In this document: piece by piece, positions 24,688 through 33,657 of the stretch
Position numbering within the stretch: the first letter of the stretch is position 1
How the letters are laid out: each line of letters opens with the position of its first letter
Source of the DNA: Brevundimonas sp. NIBR10
GTDB lineage: Bacteria; Pseudomonadota; Alphaproteobacteria; Caulobacterales; Caulobacteraceae
Length of the DNA: 64,000 nt
Direction: 5' to 3'
NCBI RefSeq assembly: GCF_027912515.1
Contig: NZ_CP115464.1
Coordinates: 124,001 to 188,000 of the forward strand
Made by a program: the position numbers and the translations under genes
The notes under the pieces: generated by a model
Told to the model about the DNA's origin: nothing
Databases searched by the model: none
The model's input: the letters and a program-made list of their open reading frames with translations, nothing else

Positions 24688-26823
24688 CTACCAGATGCGG
24701 ACGCGTTCTTCCGGCGGCAGGTAGTATTTCGTGCCCGGCTGGACGTTGAACGCCTCGTACCAGGCGTCGTGGTTCCGCACAGGGCCGATGACGCGGAACA
24801 TCGCCGGCGAGTGCGGATCGGTGGCGACCTGCTGTTTGGCGGCCTCGTCGCGCATCTTGGACTGCCAGACCTGGGCCCAGCCGTAGAAGAAGCGCTGGTC
24901 GCCGGTCGTGCCGTCCAGCACGGGGGCCGGCTGGCCGTTCAGCGACAGGTGATAGGCCTCAAGACCCACCGCCACGCCCGAGGCGTCGCCGATGTTCTCG
25001 CCCATCGTCAGACCGCCCTGCACCTTGTAGCCCGGCAGGGGCTCGTACTGGTCGTACTGGGCACCCAGACGCGTGGTCAGAGACAGGAAATTGGTCTTGT
25101 CGGCGTCGGTCCACCAGTTGCGCAGCACGCCGTCGCCGTCGGACTTGGAACCCTGATCGTCGAAGCCGTGGCCGATCTCGTGGCCGATGACGCCGCCGAT
25201 GCCGCCGTAGTTGACGGCCGGGTCCGCGTCCGGATCGAAGAAGGGCGGTTGCAGGATCGCCGCCGGGAAGACGATCTCGTTGTTCGCCGAGTTGTAATAG
25301 GCGTTCACGGTCTGGGGCGTCATGCCCCACTCCTGCTTGTTGACCGGCTCGTTCAGGCGGTTGCGCTGGTAATCCCACTGGAATTGGCTGGCCCGCCGGG
25401 CGTTGCCGAACAGGTCGTCGGCGCGAACCTGAAGCGCGGAATAGTCACGCCACTTGTCGGGATAGCCGATCTTGACGGTGAATTTGCGCAGCTTCTCCTG
25501 GGCTGCCGCCTTGGTCTCCGTGCCCATCCAGGTCAGGCCCTCGATGCGGTGCGACAGGGCGGTGCGCAGGTTGGCGACCAGGGTCTCCATCTTGGCCTTG
25601 GACTCGGCGGGGAAATATTCGGCGACGTAAAGACGACCCGCCGCCTCGCCCAGCATCCCCTCGGCGAACGAGATCGAACGCTTTTCGCGGCTGCGCTGCT
25701 CGGGCTGACCCGACAGGTCGCGCGAGCGGAACTCCCACTGGGCGTCCGAGAACCGCTTGGACAGCAGGGGCGCGGCACCGTCGGCCGTCTGGAACGCCTG
25801 CCAGGCCTGCAACAGCGCGACCGGCGTCTCGGCATAGATGGCCGCGATCTTGGGTACGGCGGTGTTCTGGGCCACGATCAGGCGGGGCGTATCACCCAGT
25901 TGCGCGGCGTCGAAATAGGCCTGCCAGTCGAAGCCCGGCGCTTCGGAGACCAGCTGGGCGATGGTATATTCGTTGTAGGTCTTGTCGCGGTTGCGGTTCT
26001 CGATCGGGGTCCAGTGGGCCTCGGCGATCCGGGTCTCGAGCGCCACGATGGCGGCGGCGTTCTCGGCGGGCTTGTCCCAGCCGATCATGGTCAGCATCCG
26101 CTCGACATAGGCCTGATACTTGACCTTCTTGTCGGCATAGAGCGGCGACAGATAGTAGTCGCGGTTGGGCAGGCCGATGCCGCCCTGGCCCGCGGCGACG
26201 ACGTAGCGGTTCGGGGCCTTGGCGTCGATCGTGATGCCGGTGCGGAAAAAGGACGAGCCCAGCTTGCCGATGGAGTTGCCCATATAGGCGGCCATTTTCT
26301 GATGGCTGTCGGCGGCGCGGATGGCGGTCAGATAGGGCTGCAGCGGCTGGGCATCCAGCTGTTCGACCCGAGCCTCGTTGGCGTACGAGCGATAGGCGTC
26401 GGCGATCTTCTGCTCGTCCGAACCGGCGGTCAGGTCGGTACGGGCGGCCAGCCCCGTGACCAGCTCCTTCATCCGGTTGTCCGACAGTTCGCGCAGCAGG
26501 GCGAACGAGCCGTACGACGTGCGGTCCGACGGGATCTGCAGCGACTGCAACGCCGTGCCGTTGGCGTACTCCATGAAGCTGTCGCCCGGGTTCACCGAGG
26601 TGTCGCGACCGGCCAGGTCGAAGCCCCAAGTGCCGTATTTCGGCGCCGTGGTGCCCTGATAGCCCGACGCGGGGGCCGTGGTCTGGAACAGCGAGACGAT
26701 CGTGCAGGCCTCGTCGACGCATTCATGGTCGTCGGATTGGGCGGAGAAGTCCTGGGCCATGGCGGGAAGGGCGGCGGGCAGCAGCAATGCGCCGATCGCG
26801 GCACCGAGAAGCAACGTCTTCAT
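24688..26823 (-). CDS. M13 family (neprilysin-like) zinc metallopeptidase
   Basis: A 711-residue exported oligopeptidase. The signal peptide ends PAMAQ. The zinc site is HEIGHGFDDQGSKSDGDG with the third ligand Glu in TMGENIGDASGV; the substrate-binding NAYYNSANNEIVFPAAI and the closing RNHDAWYEAFNVQPG, with the terminal PEERVRIW, complete the family pattern. The N-terminal helical half forms the lid that limits substrates to peptides. The C-terminal CxxW of eukaryotic members is replaced by RVRIW, as is usual in bacteria. Three short acidic/Cys residues near 35-45 (DHECVDEACTIV) may form a disulfide. It is monocistronic. Confidence 0.95.
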   Translation of the reverse strand: MKTLLLGAAIGALLLPAALPAMAQDFSAQSDDHECVDEACTIVSLFQTTAPASGYQGTTAPKYGTWGFDLAGRDTSVNPGDSFMEYANGTALQSLQIPSDRTSYGSFALLRELSDNRMKELVTGLAARTDLTAGSDEQKIADAYRSYANEARVEQLDAQPLQPYLTAIRAADSHQKMAAYMGNSIGKLGSSFFRTGITIDAKAPNRYVVAAGQGGIGLPNRDYYLSPLYADKKVKYQAYVERMLTMIGWDKPAENAAAIVALETRIAEAHWTPIENRNRDKTYNEYTIAQLVSEAPGFDWQAYFDAAQLGDTPRLIVAQNTAVPKIAAIYAETPVALLQAWQAFQTADGAAPLLSKRFSDAQWEFRSRDLSGQPEQRSREKRSISFAEGMLGEAAGRLYVAEYFPAESKAKMETLVANLRTALSHRIEGLTWMGTETKAAAQEKLRKFTVKIGYPDKWRDYSALQVRADDLFGNARRASQFQWDYQRNRLNEPVNKQEWGMTPQTVNAYYNSANNEIVFPAAILQPPFFDPDADPAVNYGGIGGVIGHEIGHGFDDQGSKSDGDGVLRNWWTDADKTNFLSLTTRLGAQYDQYEPLPGYKVQGGLTMGENIGDASGVAVGLEAYHLSLNGQPAPVLDGTTGDQRFFYGWAQVWQSKMRDEAAKQQVATDPHSPAMFRVIGPVRNHDAWYEAFNVQPGTKYYLPPEERVRIW

Positions 26824-27024
26824 GGGGGATATCCTGGAACGCGAGAAAAGGGGGTCAGACCTCGGCGTGGACGCCGTTCGGCGGGGAAACTACGCCTCAG
26901 GACCGGCCCGTCGCCTTAAAAAAGATTCATGAATCTTCGGCGACGGTTTTGCGCTGGGCCACCGTTGAATGCCGAATGGGCTGGTGAAGACCGATCGCGT
27001 GCATTCGCCCTGCCGCGCATTCCC

Positions 27025-27049
27025 TTGGCCACGCCGGTGCGGCTATAGT
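27025..27049 (+). promoter_or_regulatory. Candidate promoter of the CPA2 antiporter gene
   Basis: TTGGCCA, N10, GCTATAGT fits the Caulobacter housekeeping promoter TTGACGS-N10-14-GCTANAWC. It lies 78 bases before the start codon. The remainder of the 26824-27126 gap, between the divergent peptidase and antiporter genes, contains no gene or repeat that I can see. Confidence 0.5.
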
Positions 27050-27126
27050 GGCCCCGAACCCCATCTCGCCACCGTTCGCCCCCACGGGCGCAATCTCGCG
27101 CGTCGGGCGACCTGACGGGAGAGAGA

Positions 27127-28956
27127 ATGGCGATCGGGCACGGCGGCGGCGGCGAATACAAGGACCTGGTCGTCTTCCTCGCGGCAGCGGGCGTCGTAGT
27201 GCCCCTGTTCAGCCGGTTGAAGATCAGCCCCGTGCTCGGCTTCCTCGCCGCCGGCGTCCTGCTGGGCCCGCACGGTCTGGGCAGCCTGGCCGAAAGCGCG
27301 CCCTGGCTGTCGTGGTTCACCATCTCCGACCCGACCCAGATCGCCCAGCTGAGCGAACTCGGCGTGGCCTTCCTGCTGTTCATGATCGGCCTGGAGCTGT
27401 CGTGGGAACGGCTGAAGTCCATGCGTCGCCTCGTCTTCGGCCTGGGGCTGATGCAGGTCGTGATCTGTTCGGTGGTGCTCGGGGCCGGTTTCGCCCTGCT
27501 GGGCCAGTCGCTGGCAGGGGCGGCCGTGCTGGGCATGGGCCTGGCCCTGTCCTCGACAGCGGTCGTCATGCCCGTCATGGCCGAGCGCGGGCGACTGAAG
27601 GGGGCGGTGGGCCGATCCACCTTCGCCGTCCTGCTGGCCCAGGATCTGGCCGTGGCGCCGATTCTGATCACCGTCTCCCTGCTGGTCGCCGCCGCCGCAC
27701 CCGGCGGCTTGCTGGAGCCGCAGCTGATCGGCCGCACCCTGTTCGCCCTGGCCCCCGCCGCCATCGGCCTGGCCCTGGTCGTCGTCATCGGCCGGCTGGT
27801 GCTGCGGCCCCTGTTCCGATCGGTGGCGCGCAGCCGCAAGCGCACCAACTCGGGCCAGGAGCTGTTCGTCGCCCTGTGCCTGTTGATCGTGGTCGGTGCC
27901 GGCGTCGCGGCCCAGGCGGCGGGCCTGTCGATGAGCATCGGCGCGCTGATCGCCGGGGTCATGATCGCCGAGACCGAATACCGCCGCGAGGTCGAGATCA
28001 ACATCGAACCCTTCAAGGGCCTGCTGCTGGGCGTCTTCTTCGTCGGCGTCGGCATCGGCCTGGACGTCCGGGCCGTCGCCGCCGATCCGCTGTTTATCTT
28101 CGGTCTCGCCGCGCTGATCACCGTGGTCAAGGCGGGCCTGATCTTCGGTCTGGCCCGGTTGTGGGGCATCGGCGCCCGCACCGCCATCGAGACGGCCCTG
28201 GTTCTCGGCCCGGCCGGGGAGTTCGCCTTCGTCATCCTGGCCACCGGCATGGCCGAGGGCGTGGCCCCGCCCGCCTTCACCCAGGGCGTCATGCTGTCGG
28301 CGACCCTGAGCATGTTCACCGTGCCCCTGATGGCCGCCCTCGGCCAGCGACTGTCCCGTCGGCCGGAGACCGCGACCGGACTTGCGGAGGACACCCCACC
28401 TCCGGTGGTTCGTGACGGCGCGGTGATGATCGTGGGCTATGGCCGGGTCGGACGGCTGGTCGGCGACATGCTGGCCGAGCACAACGTCCCCTTCATCGCA
28501 CTCGACACCGATCCCGCCGCCGTCACCGCGGCGCGCAAGGCGGGCGTGGACATCTATTACGGAGACGCGGGTCGCGCGGAGATGCTGGAACTGTGCGGGA
28601 TCGGCACCGCCCGAGCCCTGGTCGTCACCATGGACGCCCCCGGAAAGGTGGATGAGGTCGTCATCGCCGCCCGCGCCCTGCGCTCGGAAATGACCCTGAT
28701 CGCGCGGGCCCGCGACGATCGCCACGCCGCCCGTCTGTACGGCCTGGGGGTCACAGATGCCGTCCCGGAGACGACCGAGGCCAGTCTGCAACTGGCTGAA
28801 AACACCCTGGTCGACATCGGGGTGCCCATGGGGCTGGTGCTCGCCTCCATCCACGAAAAGCGCGACCAGTTCCGCGCCGTGTTCCAGGCCGCGACGCCCG
28901 CCGATCGCCGGAACCGTCCGACCCGGGCCCTGCGCGGATCCACTCCGGGCAGCTGA
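27127..28956 (+). CDS. CPA2-family cation:proton antiporter (KefB/KefC type)
   Basis: A 609-residue protein with an N-terminal transporter domain of about 12 helices (1-400) and a cytoplasmic RCK/TrkA-N domain (about 430-560). Visible motifs are LLFMIGLELSWERLKSM, GLALSSTAVVMPVM, AQDLAVAPILI with the ion-binding Asp, and the nucleotide fold VMIVGYGRVGRLVGDML. The family moves K+ or Na+ out in exchange for H+. The glutathione-gated Kef details (KefF partner, ligand pocket) cannot be judged, and no kefF is adjacent. The last 30 residues are basic and probably disordered. Confidence 0.92.
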   Translation: MAIGHGGGGEYKDLVVFLAAAGVVVPLFSRLKISPVLGFLAAGVLLGPHGLGSLAESAPWLSWFTISDPTQIAQLSELGVAFLLFMIGLELSWERLKSMRRLVFGLGLMQVVICSVVLGAGFALLGQSLAGAAVLGMGLALSSTAVVMPVMAERGRLKGAVGRSTFAVLLAQDLAVAPILITVSLLVAAAAPGGLLEPQLIGRTLFALAPAAIGLALVVVIGRLVLRPLFRSVARSRKRTNSGQELFVALCLLIVVGAGVAAQAAGLSMSIGALIAGVMIAETEYRREVEINIEPFKGLLLGVFFVGVGIGLDVRAVAADPLFIFGLAALITVVKAGLIFGLARLWGIGARTAIETALVLGPAGEFAFVILATGMAEGVAPPAFTQGVMLSATLSMFTVPLMAALGQRLSRRPETATGLAEDTPPPVVRDGAVMIVGYGRVGRLVGDMLAEHNVPFIALDTDPAAVTAARKAGVDIYYGDAGRAEMLELCGIGTARALVVTMDAPGKVDEVVIAARALRSEMTLIARARDDRHAARLYGLGVTDAVPETTEASLQLAENTLVDIGVPMGLVLASIHEKRDQFRAVFQAATPADRRNRPTRALRGSTPGS

Positions 28957-29244
28957 TTCAGGGCAGGCATCGCGACGGAATCGACGGCGTGCCGCGTTGC
29001 AAACCCCTGTAACCGACGCTGACGTCACGTCGCTCGGTGACCCTGTGTCACATCAACCGCTCATTCATGAATGGACCCCATTTTCGTCATCGTTTCGTGA
29101 TGAACCCCACCTCCCCCCAGCAGCAGCCGGACAATTCGGGTCGGCTCCTGCCCTGTTCTTCGCCGAGACGGCGACCTCGAAATCGTCTCACGTTCGTTCT
29201 TCCACCGGTCGCTGTCAGCCGGTCCAGAGTCAGAGTTCCCCCTC

Positions 29245-29901
29245 ATGTCCCAATCCCTCGCGACCGCTCTTCACGCCGACGATGCGGAGGCCGCGCCGCG
29301 CCTCAACCGCCGCCAGGCCGCCAAGGTCCGGACGCGCCAGAAGGTTCTCGACGCCGCTCGCAACCTGTTCGCCGAGCGCGGTTATGAACCCGCCACCATC
29401 CGCGACATCGCCAAGGGCGCCGGCATGTCGACCGGTGCCGTCTTCGCCAATTTCCAGGACAAGGCCGAACTGTTCGAAGCCGTCCTGACCGAGGACATGA
29501 CCCGCCTGGCCGACACGGTGAAGACCGGTGCCGGTGAAGGTTCGGCCCAGGCCCGCCTGAACGCCGCCCTGGCCGCCGGCTATCACGGCTCGCTGGATCA
29601 GCTGCCCCTGTTCCAGGCCATCGTCGCCCGTTCCTGGTTCCAGCCCCTGGCCGCCGAAACCCGCGCCCGCGCCGTGACCAGACAGCTGCTGGTCGTGATC
29701 ACCGACATCCTGCGCGACGGTGTGTCCAAGGGCGAGCTGAGCCAGGACGCCGATGTGCCGCTGCTGACCGAACTGGTCTGGGACGCCTATCTGTCCAACT
29801 ACCGCCGCGCCGCCTACGACGGCTGGAGCGCCGCCCAGCTGACCGACCACGTCGCCAAACAGGTCGCGGTCATCCTGGCCGGTGCGCTGACCCGGAAGTA
29901 G
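29245..29901 (+). CDS. TetR-family transcriptional regulator
   Basis: A 218-residue one-domain repressor type. The helix-turn-helix is RQKVLDAARNLFAERGYEPA then TIRDIAKGAGMSTGAVFANF, at about residues 30-75; the rest is the helical ligand-binding and dimerisation domain. An unusual 25-residue N-terminal extension (SLATALHADDAEAAPRLNRR) precedes it. No target gene is obvious: the gene is flanked by the antiporter (same strand, 288-base gap with no other gene) and by a convergent Rieske oxygenase. The effector is unknown. The gene ends with a strong terminator. Confidence 0.9.
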   Translation: MSQSLATALHADDAEAAPRLNRRQAAKVRTRQKVLDAARNLFAERGYEPATIRDIAKGAGMSTGAVFANFQDKAELFEAVLTEDMTRLADTVKTGAGEGSAQARLNAALAAGYHGSLDQLPLFQAIVARSWFQPLAAETRARAVTRQLLVVITDILRDGVSKGELSQDADVPLLTELVWDAYLSNYRRAAYDGWSAAQLTDHVAKQVAVILAGALTRK

Positions 29902-29919
29902 GCCCCGGCCCTGACATCA

Positions 29920-29948
29920 AAGGGGCTGCCGACCGGCAGCCCCTTTTT
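29920..29948 (+). terminator. Intrinsic terminator of the TetR gene
   Basis: AAGGGGCTGCC, loop GA, CGGCAGCCCCTT is a near-perfect stem followed by TTTTT, 18 bases after the stop. Confidence 0.92.
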
Positions 29949-29967
29949 CGTGCGCGGCACAGACCGG

Positions 29968-31086
29968 TCAGCTCTTCCACCTTAGTACCGCCGGTTCGAC
30001 CGGATTCTGGAACGCCCGTCCCTCGGCGCGGCTTCGGATCCATTCGCGCTTGAGCTGCTGGTACCATTTCGCCTGTCGGTCGGCGTCATCGATCCAGATC
30101 AGGGCCGGGTCGTAGCGCAGGCCCTCGTTCTGCAGGTTCACCATCCCGCCGTCCTGTTTCAGGAAGGCCCGCACCCCCATCCGCAGGAAGGGCTTGGCGA
30201 CGCCGAAGACCCAGTGGTCGGACCAGAAGATCTGGGTGATCCGCGTCTTCGTCTCCGTCACGGGCGTCAGGCAGGTCAGGGCGAGGACCTGTTTCTCCCC
30301 CACCTGGATATGCTCCCAGCGATAGCCGGGCAGGCGGAAGGTGATCTCCGTCGCCGGCGCCCCGCCCAGGATGCGATAGGCCCTGCTGTTCGACGACGGT
30401 GCGTGGCGCACCATGGCGAAGCCCTCAGGCCGCGGCTCGAAGGCCTTGGCCTTCTCGTGCATCGAATGGGCCGACCGCCACCACCATTGCTGATGGACAT
30501 AGGGGCCGTGGGCGGGGTCCATCAGGCCGACGACGGCGTGGTCGATATGGCTGTCGAAATCCATCCACTCGACCAGTTTGGCCTCGCCGCCGACGACCCC
30601 GGGAAACACAGGCGGCTCATGGTCGGGCGCGGCGTCCGAGCGCGGGTCCGAGCGCATCCAGACGAACACCATCCCCTGGCTCTCGACCACCGGATAGGAC
30701 CGCACCCGGATCCGCCCCGCCTCATAGGCCTGATCCTCGACCAGGGACGGAATGGCCGCGCAGACGCCGTCCGGCCGGAACCGCCAGCCGTGATAGCAGC
30801 ACTCGACCGTCTCGCCCTCGCCCGGATGCTCGACCAGCCGCCCGGCCGAGAGGGGCGCGGCCCGGTGGGGACAGATGTCGCGCATCCCATAAACGGCACC
30901 GGCCTTCGTCCGGCCCACAAGCACCGGCTCGCCCATCAGCTCATGCCGCTTCAGCGACCCCGGCGTCACATCGCGCGACAGGGCCACGAAATACCAGGCG
31001 TCCAGCACGAACCCCTTGCCGAACGCACTCGGCGGGGCCTTGGCCTCGGGGGTGGTGGTCGGGATGGATGCGGAGTCGGCGGGCAT
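29968..31086 (-). CDS. Rieske-type aromatic ring oxygenase, alpha-subunit-like
   Basis: A 372-residue Rieske non-heme iron oxygenase. The [2Fe-2S] site is CPHRAAPLSAGRL with CCYHGWRF (residues about 70-105), and the mononuclear iron site is MDPAHGPYVH (Asp-x2-His-x4-His), with an upstream DSHIDH. Overall it looks like the single-component-alpha group (vanillate demethylase, chlorophyllide/pheophorbide oxygenase relatives), which needs separate reductases. No reductase or beta subunit is near. A 25-residue Ser/Thr/Pro-rich N-terminus precedes the fold, with no clear signal. The substrate cannot be named. Confidence 0.88.
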   Translation of the reverse strand: MPADSASIPTTTPEAKAPPSAFGKGFVLDAWYFVALSRDVTPGSLKRHELMGEPVLVGRTKAGAVYGMRDICPHRAAPLSAGRLVEHPGEGETVECCYHGWRFRPDGVCAAIPSLVEDQAYEAGRIRVRSYPVVESQGMVFVWMRSDPRSDAAPDHEPPVFPGVVGGEAKLVEWMDFDSHIDHAVVGLMDPAHGPYVHQQWWWRSAHSMHEKAKAFEPRPEGFAMVRHAPSSNSRAYRILGGAPATEITFRLPGYRWEHIQVGEKQVLALTCLTPVTETKTRITQIFWSDHWVFGVAKPFLRMGVRAFLKQDGGMVNLQNEGLRYDPALIWIDDADRQAKWYQQLKREWIRSRAEGRAFQNPVEPAVLRWKS

Positions 31087-31131
31087 GACGACATCCTACC
31101 GACCGGATCGCGACGCGTCATCACGCGTGGA

Positions 31132-31142
31132 GTTTGACAAAC
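31132..31142 (+). promoter_or_regulatory. Palindrome with -35-like TTGACA before parD
   Basis: GTTTGACAAAC is a near-perfect palindrome overlapping a TTGACA hexamer, 26 bases upstream of the parD start. Antitoxins of this type bind palindromes in their own promoter. A good -10 at normal spacing is not visible. Confidence 0.4.
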
Positions 31143-31168
31143 CTTGCCATAGAGCGGAGCATCACCCC

Positions 31169-31414
31169 ATGGCCACGATGAACATCTCCCTCCCCGATCA
31201 GATGAAGGCCTGGGTCGAGGCCCAGTCGGCCGACGGCCGCTATTCGAACTCCAGCGACTATGTCCGCGACCTGATCCGCCGCGAGCAGATCAGGGCGGAG
31301 AAGATCGCCAACATGCAGCGACTGGTTGATGAAGGCCGTGCGAGCGGCGTGTCCGACCAGTCTCCGCGACAGATCATCGACGAGATTCGCGCCGAACTCC
31401 GCCAACGCGCCTGA
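31169..31414 (+). CDS. parD: ParD-type antitoxin (ribbon-helix-helix)
   Basis: An 81-residue antitoxin that binds and blocks ParE and represses its own operon. The ribbon-helix-helix is MATMNISLPDQMKAWVEAQS with SNSSDYVRDLIRREQ; the C-terminal tail (QIIDEIRAELRQRA) wraps the toxin. ATG 31169 gives the standard length. The stop is one base before the GTG of parE. The pair divides the Rieske oxygenase and the DUF72 gene and looks chromosomal rather than part of a mobile unit. Confidence 0.93.
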   Translation: MATMNISLPDQMKAWVEAQSADGRYSNSSDYVRDLIRREQIRAEKIANMQRLVDEGRASGVSDQSPRQIIDEIRAELRQRA

Positions 31415-31415
31415 G

Positions 31416-31724
31416 GTGGCGGTTCTCCGGATGAGTTTGGCAGCCAGGCAAGACTTGTCGACGATCTATCGGCATGGCGTGGAAGCCTTTGGTCAACGAC
31501 AGGCCGACCGCTACATCGACGGGCTTCTCGAAACCCTCGACCTCATAGCTGATTTTCCCGAGATGGCCCGGGTTCGAGACTCGCTGAACCCTCCTGCCTG
31601 CGTCCATGGACATCGTCGTCACGTCATCGTCTATGATTTGCTGGCGGACGAGATCGTATTGATCGTTCGGATTCGTCATGCCCTGGAAGACTGGCAAGGC
31701 TTGTCAGGAGACATGGAACAATGA
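31416..31724 (+). CDS. parE: ParE-type toxin
   Basis: A 102-residue RelE/ParE-superfamily toxin; ParE members poison DNA gyrase. GTG 31416, one base after the parD stop, gives LRMSLAARQDLSTIYRHGVE, the normal opening, then FPEMARVRDSL, VHGHRRHVIVYDLLADEIVL and IVRIRHALEDWQG, covering the whole fold including the C-terminal RIRHALEDW motif. It appears intact. Its TGA overlaps the ATG of the DUF72 gene, so a housekeeping-like gene is translationally coupled to a toxin gene. Confidence 0.92.
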   Translation: MAVLRMSLAARQDLSTIYRHGVEAFGQRQADRYIDGLLETLDLIADFPEMARVRDSLNPPACVHGHRRHVIVYDLLADEIVLIVRIRHALEDWQGLSGDMEQ

Positions 31725-32470
31725 CCCACCCCATCCACATCGGCATCGGCGGCTGGACCTTCGAGCCGTGGCGCGGAGTCTTCTATCCCGAGGGCCTGAC
31801 GCAAAAACGCGAGCTGGAGTTCGCCTCGCGCGCCCTGACCTCGATCGAGATCAACGGCACCTATTATTCGACCTTCAAGCCCGACAGCTGGATGAAGTGG
31901 CGAGACGAAACGCCGGATGGGTTCAAATTCTCGGTCAAGGCCAGCCGCTTCTGCACCAACCGCAAGGTCCTGTCCGAGGGCGGTGAGAGCTTCGCCAAAT
32001 TTCTGGATCAGGGAATGACCCAGCTGGGCGACAAGCTGGGGCCCATCAACTGGCAGTTCATGGGGACCAAGAAATTCGATCCCGTCGATTTCGAGGGCTT
32101 TCTCAAACTGCTGCCGCCCGAAAAGGACGGCGTACGGCTGCGGCATGCGCTCGAGGTCCGCAATCCCAGCTTCGACACCGAACAGTTCCGGGACCTGGCC
32201 CGCAAATACGGCGCGGCCATCGTCTATGCCGTCGATGACGAGGCGCCGGAATGGCCCCGGATCGATGCAGATACCGCCGACTTCACCTATGCCCGGCTGA
32301 TGTCGAGCCGGGAAGACGAACCCACCGGCATGACCTCGACAGAACTCGACGCCATCGCGGCCCAGACCCGGGGTTGGGCCGAACGCGGGCCGGTGTTCGC
32401 CTACTTCATCTCGGGGGCCAAGGTCCGGAACCCGGCGGCGGCCCAGGCGCTGATCGACCGGCTGAAATAG
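31721..32470 (+). CDS. DUF72 (YecE) family TIM-barrel protein
   Basis: A 249-residue protein of the DUF72 family, a TIM-barrel fold of unknown function related to UV-endonuclease-like proteins. Motifs are [71 protein letters not shown] and FTYARLMSS. The length is normal. It begins inside the parE stop (ATGA). The function in bacteria is not established; the link with the toxin-antitoxin pair is position only. Confidence 0.92.
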   Translation: MTHPIHIGIGGWTFEPWRGVFYPEGLTQKRELEFASRALTSIEINGTYYSTFKPDSWMKWRDETPDGFKFSVKASRFCTNRKVLSEGGESFAKFLDQGMTQLGDKLGPINWQFMGTKKFDPVDFEGFLKLLPPEKDGVRLRHALEVRNPSFDTEQFRDLARKYGAAIVYAVDDEAPEWPRIDADTADFTYARLMSSREDEPTGMTSTELDAIAAQTRGWAERGPVFAYFISGAKVRNPAAAQALIDRLK

Positions 32471-32553
32471 ACCGCCGAACCGGCCGCGCGGGTTGCGGCG
32501 GGAAGGTCCAGCCCACATCTGTGCCCGGCTCGACCGTTTCCAAGGACATCGCC

Positions 32554-33624
32554 ATGCCCATCGCCACCCGCGCCTTCGCCGCGACCTCCGCCGAGGCCCC
32601 GCTGACGCCGTTCAGCTTCAACCGTCGCGATCCCGGCCCGGACGACGTCGCCATCGACATCAAGTTCGCGGGCATCTGTCACTCGGACCTGCACATGGTC
32701 CACAACGACATGGGCGGCTCGACCTATCCGCTGGTGCCGGGCCATGAGATCGCGGGCCTGGTCACCGCCGTCGGGGCCAATGTGACGAAGTTCAAGGTCG
32801 GCGACCGGGTCGGCGTCGGCTGCATGGTCGACAGCTGCCGCACCTGCGCCTCCTGCGTCGAGGGCGAGGAACAGTACTGCATCCCCGGCTTCACCGGCAC
32901 CTACGGCAACCCGGACAAGCACAGCGCCGAATCGGGCCAGCCGATCACCCAGGGCGGCTATTCGGACAAGATTGTCGTCGACCAGGCCTTCGTGCTGAAT
33001 ATCCCCGACTCCATCCCGCTCGATGTCGCCGCCCCCCTGCTCTGCGCCGGCATCACCACCTATTCGCCCCTGCGCCACTGGGGCGTGGGGCCGGGCTCCA
33101 AGGTCGCGGTCGTCGGCCTGGGCGGGCTTGGTCACATGGCGGTCAAACAGGCTGTGGCCATGGGTGCCGAGGTCACCGTCATGTCCACCTCGGACCGCAA
33201 GAAGGCCGACGCCGAACGGATGGGCGCCAAGCATTTCCTGATCAACTCCGACAAGGCGGCGATGAAGGCGGCGGCCGAGAGCTTCGACCTGATCATCAAC
33301 ACCGTCTCGGCGACGCATGAAATCGCCAGCCACCTGCAACTGCTGGCGCGAGACGGAACGATGGTCATGCTGGGCCTGACGACCGAGGGTCTGCCCGTGT
33401 TCGCCGTGCCTCTGCTGTGGCGCCGTCGCAGCGTCGCCGGCTCCCTGATCGGCGGTATCCGCGAGACCCAGGAGATGCTCGACTTCTGTGCCGAACACGG
33501 CATCGCCTCGGACATCGAGGTCATCGCGCCCGACCAGATCAACGAGGCCTACGCGCGGCTGGAGAAATCCGACGTCCGCTATCGCTTCGTCATCGACATC
33601 GAAAAGCTCGACCTGGCCGCCTGA
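32554..33624 (+). CDS. Zinc-dependent NAD(P) alcohol dehydrogenase (YahK/CAD type)
   Basis: A 356-residue medium-chain dehydrogenase reducing aldehydes or oxidising alcohols. The catalytic zinc is held by CHSDLHM, GHEIAG and a later Cys; the structural zinc by the Cys cluster [15 protein letters not shown]. The cofactor fold is [17 protein letters not shown], with STSDRKK after the second strand, which suggests NADPH (Ser and Arg instead of Asp). This is the cinnamyl alcohol dehydrogenase/YahK subgroup with broad aldehyde range. It is monocistronic, followed by a stem-loop. Confidence 0.93.
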   Translation: MPIATRAFAATSAEAPLTPFSFNRRDPGPDDVAIDIKFAGICHSDLHMVHNDMGGSTYPLVPGHEIAGLVTAVGANVTKFKVGDRVGVGCMVDSCRTCASCVEGEEQYCIPGFTGTYGNPDKHSAESGQPITQGGYSDKIVVDQAFVLNIPDSIPLDVAAPLLCAGITTYSPLRHWGVGPGSKVAVVGLGGLGHMAVKQAVAMGAEVTVMSTSDRKKADAERMGAKHFLINSDKAAMKAAAESFDLIINTVSATHEIASHLQLLARDGTMVMLGLTTEGLPVFAVPLLWRRRSVAGSLIGGIRETQEMLDFCAEHGIASDIEVIAPDQINEAYARLEKSDVRYRFVIDIEKLDLAA

Positions 33625-33634
33625 TCGAGAGGAC

Positions 33635-33656
33635 CGCCGGGGCTTTTGCCCCGGCG
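33635..33656. terminator. Stem-loop between convergent genes
   Basis: CGCCGGGGC, loop TTTT, GCCCCGGCG is a perfect nine-base-pair stem after the dehydrogenase stop and next to the convergent isomerase stop. It lacks a T run after the stem. Confidence 0.6.
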
Positions 33657-33657
33657 T

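Noticed and set aside
24769..26919. Open frame of 716 codons opposite the M13 peptidase, and similar ones opposite typA and the TonB-receptor genes
   Set aside because: Same codon-bias artefact; the minus- or plus-strand real genes have full domain signatures and these have none.
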